Shown: piece by piece, positions 1-4,988 of the stretch
How positions within the stretch are numbered: position 1 is the first letter of the stretch
How the letters are laid out: every line of letters starts with the position of its first letter
Source: Armatimonadota bacterium
Lineage (GTDB): Bacteria; Armatimonadota; Hebobacteria; CAIYQO01
Direction of reading: 5' to 3'
Length of the DNA: 5,193 nucleotides
Assembly: GCA_022708765.1 (NCBI GenBank)
Contig: JAKIYB010000350.1
Coordinates: 1 to 5,193, forward strand
Position numbers and translations under genes: made by a program
Notes under the pieces: generated by a model
The model's input: only the letters and a program-made list of their open reading frames with translations
Databases searched by the model: none
What the model was told of the DNA's origin: nothing

Positions 1-644
1 CGGTCGGCGAGGGTGCGGATGTCGCCACGGATGGCGGCGATTTCCGGCCCGAACTCATTGAGCAGCTTGGTCAGCGCGGCCGCCTGCGCCGGGGTGAGCC
101 CCGCATCGCCTTTCGGGCCTTGCGGCCCTGGCTGCCCCTGCTGGCCCTGCGCGCCCTGCGGGCCGCGCAGTTTCGCCTGCACTTCGGGGTTGTTGAGGAT
201 GACATCGCGGAGCTGATCTACGGTCGCCGCCGCGCCATCTTTGCCCGGAGGTCCGGCCGGCCCCTGAGCACCGCGCAGGCGGGCCTGCACGGCGGGATCG
301 GTGAGGATCATCGTGCGGATCTGCTCCAGCGTGGCGCCGCCCGTGGCCGGCGGAGTGGTGTCGCCGTTCACCGGCGGAACAGGCTGCCTATCCACGATAG
401 CCTGTACACGCGCCAGCATGCGCGCCAGCGCAATGGCCACTTCATAGCGCGTCATCGGCGCGCGGCCGTCAAACAGTCCGTTCGGTCGTCCCTCCATGAT
501 ACCGGCCGACGCCACTTCGGCCACCGCGCGCGCCGCCCAATGGTCCGCCGGCACATCCGCAAAGGGCTGTGCCACCTGGGCCACCGACGGGAGAGCGAGG
601 ATCATGGCGAGGGCTACGAGGGCAAGCCCTGTCCGCGTTCGCAT
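1..644 (-). CDS. SLH-domain protein with collagen-like triplets, 3' end outside window
   Basis: The frame is open from ATG at 642-644 to the left edge (214 residues, C-terminus missing). The start is fixed by a strong Shine-Dalgarno, AAAGGAGGAA, 6-8 nt upstream. Residues 1-22 look like a Sec signal peptide (RTR, then LALVALAMILAL, cleavage near SVA). Residues 28-78 are one S-layer homology domain: FADVPADHWA, GIMEGRPNGLFDG, then MTRYEVAIALARML. A Pro/Thr-rich linker (88-103) leads to two related helical modules (104-125, 140-161), each followed by Gly-X-Y triplets: four at 125-137 and seven at 161-182. The last visible part (183-214) looks helical, possibly coiled coil. SLH domains bind pyruvylated wall polymers, and in several diderm phyla an N-terminal SLH plus coiled coil precedes an outer-membrane barrel. 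By inference this is a wall-tethered envelope protein, perhaps of that OmpM/SlpA-like architecture. The barrel itself cannot be seen. It has its own promoter at 831-859. Confidence 0.88.
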   Translation of the reverse strand, partial: MRTRTGLALVALAMILALPSVAQVAQPFADVPADHWAARAVAEVASAGIMEGRPNGLFDGRAPMTRYEVAIALARMLARVQAIVDRQPVPPVNGDTTPPATGGATLEQIRTMILTDPAVQARLRGAQGPAGPPGKDGAAATVDQLRDVILNNPEVQAKLRGPQGAQGQQGQPGPQGPKGDAGLTPAQAAALTKLLNEFGPEIAAIRGDIRTLAD

Positions 645-824
645 ATGCTCTTCCTCCTTTTCAGAAATCGGATCGCTCGGCGCGGCCCCATTGCGGCGTT
701 GCCGCGGTGCTGTCACCTTGTTGCCAGCTCCGCGTACGCGGCTCGGACTCGCCCGGAGTGATACGCACAGCAAACCGCGAGGTGTTGCTTTGCTCAAAAG
801 AGCAGCCTCTCGTTTTGCCGAGTT
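645..824 (-). promoter_or_regulatory. Long 5' leader of the SLH gene
   Basis: About 180 nt lie between the expected transcription start (near 824) and the ATG at 644, with no convincing gene inside. Two short mutually exclusive stems can form: TGCTC/GAGCA around a four-base loop (791-804), and AGCAAA/TTTGCT (769-774 with 789-794). Both use 791-794. A 12-bp perfect palindrome, CCGCGTACGCGG, sits at 730-741. I compared it by memory with common riboswitch cores (cobalamin, c-di-GMP) and saw no match. A structured leader is plausible, but a regulatory role is inference. Confidence 0.4.
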
Positions 825-830
825 GAAGGT

Positions 831-859
831 AGTGTAACACCGCCAAGTACGCGTGTCAA
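831..859 (-). promoter_or_regulatory. Sigma70-type promoter of the SLH gene
   Basis: Read leftward, the -35 hexamer is TTGACA (854-859, perfect) and the -10 is TACACT (831-836, 5 of 6), with an optimal 17-bp spacer. The expected start is near 824. It points straight at the SLH gene and is the best promoter in the window. This suggests strong expression, in keeping with an abundant surface protein. Confidence 0.82.
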
Positions 860-874
860 CTCATATTGAGGTTG
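857..874. promoter_or_regulatory. Inverted repeat overlapping the SLH promoter -35
   Basis: CTCA-tat-TGAG (860-870) is flanked by CAA on the left and GTTG on the right. This gives an imperfect dyad that covers the end of the -35 hexamer and the bases just upstream. The position suits a repressor or activator site, but the arms are short and no regulator is visible. Confidence 0.25.
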
Positions 875-1014
875 CGCGCGCATTTTTCGGACGGAAAAAC
901 TGACGAATCACCGCGCGTGTTTCCATGGAGATTTCGCCGTCATATCCGGCCGACAGGCGCTTGCCCTCTCTCGGCGGGACGAGGAAGCCAACCGGGGAGA
1001 CGGCGGCACGGGGG
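875..1014. other. Non-coding stretch between barrel gene stop and SLH promoter
   Basis: No gene is supported here; open frames crossing it are shadows of the barrel gene. The only structure is a weak AT stem, TTTTTC/GAAAAA around a five-base loop (883-899). It could act as a poor terminator for the leftward lipoprotein/barrel transcript, since a leftward RNA would read five U before and after the loop. A GC-rich terminator is absent, so readthrough into the SLH gene is possible. Confidence 0.35.
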
Positions 1015-1875
1015 TCAGAACGCGAGGCAGCCTTCGAGTGAAAGCGTGGCGAAAGCGTCATTAGCGAGCCGATTCGTCGCCGAGGAGCCGTACAGGGCGC
1101 CCACGGCGGCGGCGGGCGAGAGCGGCGCGGCGGCGAGGGGTAGCCCGCGGGGATAATACCGTCCCGCCAGCGTGAGCGTCGCGCGCGAGGACGGCGCGTA
1201 CCGCAGTCCCAGGGCGAGTTCGGCGTCGTAATGACGCCCCTGGTAGTCATCGCGAAAACCGGTGAGCGCCGCGTCCAGGGTAAGCATGCTGGTGAGCGGC
1301 GTCTCCCACCCCCCGCCGAGAAGCAGGACGGTGGTCAGGCTGTCGCCGAACATCTCGGTGGTATAGAGACCCGCGCGCAGGTGGCCGCTCTGGCGGCCAT
1401 TCGTGAGCACCATGGCGGCCTGCCCGCCGTAGCTGATCACGTCGGGTTCCGCGAAAGCGGAGGTGGTGGGCGTGAGGATCTGGATTTCCGTGGCGTCGCG
1501 CTGGTATTCGAGGAGGACAAAGAGGCCGGGTTCGGCGAGATCGTCGCCGGGCATCACCGGGCAGAGCGCCCCCCAGGCGCGCCAGCCGTCGGCGCGGTAG
1601 CGGTTATTGACATTGCGCCCGTGGGCTCGAGTCTGGCGGAGGGTGGCGCCGACGGAGACGGGCTCCGCGACGCGGCCGGCCAGGCTCAACTCCCGCAGGG
1701 AGACGCGGCGGCCGTCCTGTTCCATCTCGGTGAGCCGGGCGGCGGCGGAGAGGGCGGGGGTATCCACGTTGGGCAGCACGGGGCGCAGGCAGAAACCCCA
1801 CGGGGCGGTCGTTTGCGCGACCGCCCCGCTGATACTGAGTCCGAGTATGAACATCGTGAACCAGGCACGCGTCAC
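1015..1875 (-). CDS. Putative outer-membrane beta-barrel protein, family not recognised
   Basis: This is a 286-residue protein. I take the GTG at 1873-1875 as the start because GGGAG lies 10 nt upstream (1886-1890); the internal ATG at residue 8 has no such site. Residues 1-20 form a signal peptide (WFTMFILGLSISGAVA, then QT). The mature part alternates polar and hydrophobic residues in many stretches, for example 116-125, 148-172, 181-204, 215-241 and 272-286. It ends in Phe (LEGCLAF), the usual last residue of outer-membrane barrels recognised by BamA. Three cysteines remain (29, 105, 283). It starts only 15 nt after the stop of the lipoprotein gene upstream, so the two are almost surely co-transcribed and may act together at the outer membrane. 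The substrate, if any, is unknown. A periplasmic beta-rich protein is the alternative. A stable hairpin lies in codons 16-25. Confidence 0.78.
   Translation of the reverse strand: MTRAWFTMFILGLSISGAVAQTTAPWGFCLRPVLPNVDTPALSAAARLTEMEQDGRRVSLRELSLAGRVAEPVSVGATLRQTRAHGRNVNNRYRADGWRAWGALCPVMPGDDLAEPGLFVLLEYQRDATEIQILTPTTSAFAEPDVISYGGQAAMVLTNGRQSGHLRAGLYTTEMFGDSLTTVLLLGGGWETPLTSMLTLDAALTGFRDDYQGRHYDAELALGLRYAPSSRATLTLAGRYYPRGLPLAAAPLSPAAAVGALYGSSATNRLANDAFATLSLEGCLAF
1801..1828. repeat. Perfect 11-bp hairpin inside the signal-peptide region of the barrel gene
   Basis: CGGGGCGGTCG (1801-1811) and CGACCGCCCCG (1818-1828) are exact inverted repeats around a six-base loop. In the mRNA this is a very GC-rich stem 48-75 nt downstream of the GTG start, encoding residues 16-25. 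It could slow ribosomes during signal-peptide emergence or lower expression of the second gene. It could also be a by-product of GC-rich Ala/Pro codons. Confidence 0.6.
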
Positions 1876-1890
1876 GACTCGAGAACTCCC

Positions 1891-2757
1891 TTACTTGCTG
1901 TTGCGCACGTCCAGGGTGATGTCCACCGCGTTGAACGGGGCCTGGGACGCGCCGGAGAAGTTGGCAATGCTGTTCGCGATGTTGGCGGTCTGCGACGCCG
2001 TACCGGCGGCCGCGCCGTCTTTGCGCATCGTGAGGGTGAGCTTCGCCTTCCCGTCAGTCGGGGCTTTGGAACCGAGCGCGGCATTCCAGTAGACAGCCAT
2101 GGTGGAATCCGCCAGCTTGAAGTAGTCGCCGGACTTGGTGAGGTTCAGCGTCCAGTCCACGGGGATGGTGGACGACTGGAACACGCCGCCGACGAACTCG
2201 ATGTTGAACAGCACGTCAACAATGCCGATGGCCAGGTTCTGCGGGATGTTGGCGCGGGTCATGCCGGCCACGTTGGCCACCTGGATGCTGGTGCCCGCGG
2301 CGAGCGCGATGCGGTAGCTGCCGCCCGCGTTCACCGGAATGTTGATGGCGCCGGTGGCGAGGCCGTTACCGACCTGCGCCAGCGAGATGGGCGCGGAAAC
2401 GCCGACCTGCTGCCCGACGGCATTCAGCACTTCCACCACGATCGAGGGCTGCTGCCCGGCGACGGTGGTGCTGGCGGTGAAGGTCATGGACGGGGATTCC
2501 AGCTTGAGCCCGTCGGAGACGGCGGCTACCGGGGTCGCCACCGCGGCGCCGGTCGGGGTGCCGTTGGCATCGGTCGGGGTGATCAGCACCGTCGAGCCGG
2601 CCGGAGCGGCCTTCGGCGGGGCGATGGCGCCCGTCAACTGCGACGGCACGAGATTCGCCAGCGTCTGGTTGTCGCTGCAGCCCATGAAGGCCACACTCCC
2701 CAGGCAGATCAGGAGCAGGCCTGTCAGCAGACTGCGCATTGTCTTGAGACTCTTCAT
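1891..2757 (-). CDS. Putative lipoprotein, beta-rich, function unknown
   Basis: This is a 288-residue protein. The start at ATG 2755-2757 is supported by AGGGAGGT six bases upstream. The N-terminus is a lipoprotein-like signal: basic MKSLKTMR, a hydrophobic core LLTGLLLICLG, then SVAFMGC with Cys27 as the likely lipidated residue. The lipobox is imperfect, with Phe and Met before Gly-Cys. Cys27 is the only cysteine in the predicted mature chain, which supports the call. Residues 40-80 are a low-complexity Ala/Pro/Thr/Gly linker. The rest is rich in Val, Thr, Gly and Asn with beta-like stretches (MTFTAS, SIVVEVLN, VDWTLNLTKSGDYF, KAKLTLTMRKDG, VDITLDVRN), suggesting a beta-sandwich. I recognise no family. 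It is the first gene of a unit with the barrel-like gene 15 nt downstream, so a surface or periplasmic partner role is likely. A plain secreted protein is the alternative. Confidence 0.8.
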   Translation of the reverse strand: MKSLKTMRSLLTGLLLICLGSVAFMGCSDNQTLANLVPSQLTGAIAPPKAAPAGSTVLITPTDANGTPTGAAVATPVAAVSDGLKLESPSMTFTASTTVAGQQPSIVVEVLNAVGQQVGVSAPISLAQVGNGLATGAINIPVNAGGSYRIALAAGTSIQVANVAGMTRANIPQNLAIGIVDVLFNIEFVGGVFQSSTIPVDWTLNLTKSGDYFKLADSTMAVYWNAALGSKAPTDGKAKLTLTMRKDGAAAGTASQTANIANSIANFSGASQAPFNAVDITLDVRNSK

Positions 2758-2789
2758 TGGGTACCTCCCTTGGATGAGTGTTCAGCGAG

Positions 2790-2820
2790 CCAGCCCCTGG
2801 CTGCGACGCCCAGTTCCTGG
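2790..2820. repeat. Two CCAG-N3-CTGG dyads exactly 20 bp apart in the lipoprotein leader
   Basis: CCAGcccCTGG (2790-2800) and CCAGttcCTGG (2810-2820) are near-identical inverted repeats in the same phase. The first extends to AGCCAG/CTGGCT (2788-2802), the second to CCCAG/CTGGG (2809-2821). They lie 20-60 nt upstream of the ATG, in the transcribed leader. They could be RNA hairpins with three-base loops beside the ribosome site, or a pair of protein sites about two helical turns apart. Confidence 0.5.
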
Positions 2821-2895
2821 GTCTTTCCGTGTACAGGTTAAAATTTGTCTCGCTGCTCTGCCGAGCCTTCGCGGCATGAGGGCTCTTGTAGAGGT

Positions 2896-2924
2896 AGTAT
2901 ACCGGCAAATATGCAAGCTGGCAA
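2896..2924 (-). promoter_or_regulatory. Sigma70-type promoter of the lipoprotein/barrel unit
   Basis: Read leftward, the -35 is TTGCCA (2919-2924, 5 of 6) and the -10 is TATACT (2896-2901, 5 of 6), with a 17-bp spacer. The expected start near 2889 gives a leader of about 130 nt. Three CAAGC copies (2914, 2922, 2932) overlap or flank the -35. The -10 and the bases just after it read TATACTACCT, nearly the same as TACACTACCT at the SLH promoter. Confidence 0.75.
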
Positions 2925-2943
2925 GCGCTGACAAGCCATGCAG

Positions 2944-2955
2944 AGAAAATTTTCT
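2944..2955. repeat. 12-bp AT palindrome upstream of the lipoprotein promoter
   Basis: AGAAAATTTTCT is a perfect palindrome with an A4T4 core, rare in such GC-rich DNA. Its centre is about 60 bp upstream of the predicted start near 2889. A-tracts there can bend DNA or act as an UP element, and a dyad could bind a dimeric regulator. It could also belong to the control region of the rightward aminotransferase gene. Confidence 0.35.
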
Positions 2956-3122
2956 TCATAATTCTCGTCTCTTTTCCCGAAACAGGCGGAGAAACAAGTA
3001 TTTTGATGATTGTAAAGCCATGCTAAGTCAGCGACTTCTCTGGCAGGAATTCGTCATCGTTTCCTTGAATAAATCCTTCGTCGGCACCGCGCGAGCGGCA
3101 GGCGCCGGCGCGCGAGGAGGGT

Positions 3123-4382
3123 ATGGTGACAGATTATCGAGACCCGGTGTTCGTAGATGAGACGGTGGAGAAGTATCGCCGATACGTCAATCCCGGCCTG
3201 GCGAACCTGATGGAGTTCGTCGGCTTCCACGCCGTGGAGTGGGAAGGCGACGGCGCCCTCGTACGCGACAGCACCGGCCAGGAATACCTGGATTTCCTTG
3301 GCGGCTACGGCGTCTTCGCGCTCGGGCACGCTCACCCGGCGGTAGTGCGCGCGGTGCAGGAACAGGCGGCGCGCATTCCGCTCTCCTCGCGCGTGCTCTT
3401 CAATCGCCCGATGGCGGACCTGGCCGAGCAATTGGCCGCCATCACCCCCGGCGACCTGCAGTATACCTTCTTCTGCAACTCCGGCACGGAAGCGGTGGAG
3501 GGGGCGCTGAAGCTGGCACGGTTGAAAACCGGCAAGACACAGGTGATCGGCACGGTAGGCGGCTTCCACGGGAAGACGTACGGCGGGCTGAGCGCCTCCG
3601 GACGCGACGTCTATAAGACCCCTTTCGCCCCGATGGTGCCGGAGTTCACCCACGTGCCCTTCGCCGATGTCGAGGCGGTGGCGGCGGCCATCACCGCGGA
3701 GACGGCGGCAGTAATCGTGGAGCCGGTGCAGGGCGAGAACGGGGTGATCGTGCCGCCGGACAATTACCTGCCGGCGCTGCGGGAACTCTGCACCGAGCGC
3801 GGGGTCCTGCTCATCTTCGATGAAGTCCAGACGGGCTTTGGCCGCACCGGCGCGCTCTTCGGCTGCAACCACTGGGGCGTGGCGCCGGACATCATGACCA
3901 TGGCGAAGGCGCTGGGCGGCGGGGTGATGCCCATCGGCGCCTTCACCGCCACCGCCGAGGTGTGGAAGGCATTTGAACCCAATCCGCTGCTGCACTCCTC
4001 CACCTTCGGCGGCAACGAGCTGGCCTGCGCGGCGGGGCTGGCGACGATCAAGGTGCTCCTGGAGGAGGACATCCCGGCGAAGGCGGCGGCGCTGGGCGAG
4101 GAACTGCTGGCCGGCCTGCGCGCGGTGGCGGAAAAGTATCCCGGCACCATCACCGAGGTGCGCGGCAAGGGGCTGCTTATCGGCGTGGAATTCACCGACC
4201 GCGACATCGCCGCGCTGGTCATCGCCGGCTTCGCGCGGCAGCGCATTCTCGCCGCATACACCTTGAACAATCCGTGCGTCATCCGTTTCGAGCCGCCGCT
4301 CATCATCACCCGCGAGCAGATCGCCCGCGTGCTGGATGCCTTCGACCACGCGGTGGCGGGAGTGATGGAACTGCTGGCGTAG
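3123..4382 (+). CDS. patA: Class III PLP aminotransferase, putrescine aminotransferase-like
   Basis: This is a complete 419-residue fold-type I, class III aminotransferase. It should move an amino group from putrescine (or a related diamine or ornithine) to 2-oxoglutarate in the cytoplasm. Landmarks: the N-terminal YRRYVNPGLANL segment, LDFLGGYGVFALGHAHP (57-72), PLP-phosphate loop NSGTEA (119-124), FHGK (148-151), EPVQGE (200-205), DEVQTGFGRTG with PLP-pyridine Asp233, the Schiff-base Lys262 in MAKALGGG, TFGGN (294-298), and Arg388 in IRFEPPL for the substrate carboxylate. From memory the whole chain follows E. coli YgjG/PatA closely, including the N-terminal KYVNPG and the TLNN segment near residue 380; substrate assignment rests on that. 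AGGAGG ends only 2 nt before the ATG, so the adjacent GTG codon (3126) may be the true start. A terminator follows 29 nt after the stop, so it is probably monocistronic. No other polyamine gene is nearby. Confidence 0.92.
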   Translation: MVTDYRDPVFVDETVEKYRRYVNPGLANLMEFVGFHAVEWEGDGALVRDSTGQEYLDFLGGYGVFALGHAHPAVVRAVQEQAARIPLSSRVLFNRPMADLAEQLAAITPGDLQYTFFCNSGTEAVEGALKLARLKTGKTQVIGTVGGFHGKTYGGLSASGRDVYKTPFAPMVPEFTHVPFADVEAVAAAITAETAAVIVEPVQGENGVIVPPDNYLPALRELCTERGVLLIFDEVQTGFGRTGALFGCNHWGVAPDIMTMAKALGGGVMPIGAFTATAEVWKAFEPNPLLHSSTFGGNELACAAGLATIKVLLEEDIPAKAAALGEELLAGLRAVAEKYPGTITEVRGKGLLIGVEFTDRDIAALVIAGFARQRILAAYTLNNPCVIRFEPPLIITREQIARVLDAFDHAVAGVMELLA

Positions 4383-4410
4383 ACTGGCAGCAGGCATCGC
4401 GTAGAGATCT

Positions 4411-4454
4411 GGCCGCCGTCCGTCGCCATATTGAGCGACAGGCGGCGGCTTTGT
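4411..4454 (+). terminator. Intrinsic terminator after the aminotransferase gene
   Basis: Bases 4411-4426 pair with 4435-4450: GTCGC/GCGAC next to an eight-base loop, one C/A mismatch, then a long GC run with one internal G-T pair and a terminal G-T pair. The right arm runs into CTTTGT. The stem is very stable and lies 29 nt past the TAG. The T-run is short, so efficiency is uncertain. Because TTG 4431 falls in its loop, this also argues against that upstream start for the next gene. Confidence 0.72.
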
Positions 4455-4532
4455 CGTACTACTCTATCATACGCGCGCGCGAAGCCCGGTATGCTGAGGA
4501 CAGACGCTCAACCCGTGCGTGAGGATAGCGCG

Positions 4533-4949
4533 ATGACCGTGATGGGCCAGCCCGCGGCGCTGCCGAAATTCGATCCGGCGGTAGACTACTACGCCCTACT
4601 GCAGGTACACCCGCGCGCCCATGCCGAGGTGATCAAGCGCGCGTACCGCGCCATCCTCGGCGTGCTGGGCGCGCATCCTGACCTGGGCGGCGCGCACGAC
4701 CACGCCGTGCGGTTGAACGAAGCCTACGCCGTGCTCTCCAATCCGGACTCGCGCCGAGCCTATGACGCCGCCCGCCGCCGGCTGACCATGTGCGCGCGAC
4801 TGACGAAACGTCCACATCATAACGAGCACGCCGCGCATCACCGCGTCATCCGCTGCCCGCGCTGTGGCGCGAAAAACCGCTTGCCGGCGGGCACCGACCT
4901 GGCCTTCGCGGTGTGCGGAAAGTGCCGAAGCCTGCTCGCCGGGTGGTAA
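4533..4949 (+). CDS. J-domain protein with C-terminal TrxC-type zinc ribbon
   Basis: This is a small 138-residue cytoplasmic protein. Residues 17-80 are a J-domain: DYYALLQVHPRAHAEVIKRAYRAI, the HPD motif at 48-50 (HPDLGG), then LNEAYAVLSNPDSRRAYD. J-domains stimulate the ATPase of DnaK-type Hsp70 through HPD, so this one should be active. A basic linker (81-106) leads to a zinc ribbon, CPRCGAKNRLP (108-118) and CGKC (128-131), with 16 residues between the pairs. It resembles the N-terminal zinc finger of thioredoxin 2 (TrxC). No Gly/Phe region or DnaJ substrate-binding domain is present, so it is a specialised J-protein, not DnaJ. I chose ATG 4533 because GAGG lies 8 nt upstream. In-frame TTG 4431 falls in the preceding terminator and ATG 4491 has no ribosome site. 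A lone TATCAT (4465-4470) may be a -10 box, without a good -35. Client unknown. Confidence 0.85.
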   Translation: MTVMGQPAALPKFDPAVDYYALLQVHPRAHAEVIKRAYRAILGVLGAHPDLGGAHDHAVRLNEAYAVLSNPDSRRAYDAARRRLTMCARLTKRPHHNEHAAHHRVIRCPRCGAKNRLPAGTDLAFAVCGKCRSLLAGW

Positions 4950-4957
4950 CACACCGG
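4939..4957. repeat. Small hairpin over the J-protein stop codon
   Basis: CCGGGTG and CACaCCGG pair with one bulged base around a GTAA loop that includes the TAA stop. It lies in the 39-bp gap and gene end between convergent genes. No T-run follows on either strand, so it is at best a weak bidirectional end signal. Confidence 0.3.
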
Positions 4958-4988
4958 ACGAAATCCCAGCGCACCGGTGGTCAATCTC

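Larger units (their letters stand above)
2758..3122. other. Divergent intergenic region, AT-rich in the middle
   Basis: This separates the leftward lipoprotein gene from the rightward aminotransferase gene. The left part is the lipoprotein leader (2758-2889) with two small hairpins. The middle has a clear leftward promoter and an AT palindrome. The right part (2956-3087) is notably poorer in GC than the genes, and I find no rightward promoter with both boxes well matched. TTGATG at 3003 with TAAGTC at 3024 is too closely spaced. Just before the aminotransferase start, CGCGCG (3088-3093) can pair with CGCGCG (3109-3114) and would abut its ribosome site. No small gene is supported. Confidence 0.6.

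Noticed and set aside
99..335. CRISPR-like or satellite repeat at the DNA level
   Set aside because: The periodicity comes from protein-level Gly-X-Y triplets and a duplicated module, not from identical DNA repeats with spacers.
120..761. 213-residue plus-strand frame
   Set aside because: It is opposite the SLH/collagen-like gene and runs through its leader; Arg/His-rich shadow.
861..1250. 129-residue minus-strand frame
   Set aside because: It overlaps the end of the barrel gene in another frame and would end over the SLH -35; no ribosome site or domain.
1231..2841. 536-residue open frame on the plus strand
   Set aside because: It lies opposite two genes with signal peptides and good ribosome sites. 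Its translation is Gly/Arg/His-rich with no domain, as expected for an antisense frame in GC-rich DNA.
3003..3029. Rightward promoter TTGATG ... TAAGTC for the aminotransferase
   Set aside because: The spacer is only 15 bp and the -10 match is weak, so it is not annotated.
3054..4397. 447-residue open frame on the minus strand
   Set aside because: It is antisense to the clearly conserved aminotransferase and is rich in His/Arg/Gly without recognisable motifs.
4472..4481. (CG)5 run as a Z-DNA signal
   Set aside because: Short alternating CG runs are expected by chance in DNA this GC-rich, and nothing ties it to a function.
4431..4532. Upstream in-frame extension of the J-domain protein from TTG 4431
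   Set aside because: The TTG sits in the loop of the preceding terminator hairpin, and the extra residues resemble nothing in J-domain proteins. ATG 4533 has a ribosome site.
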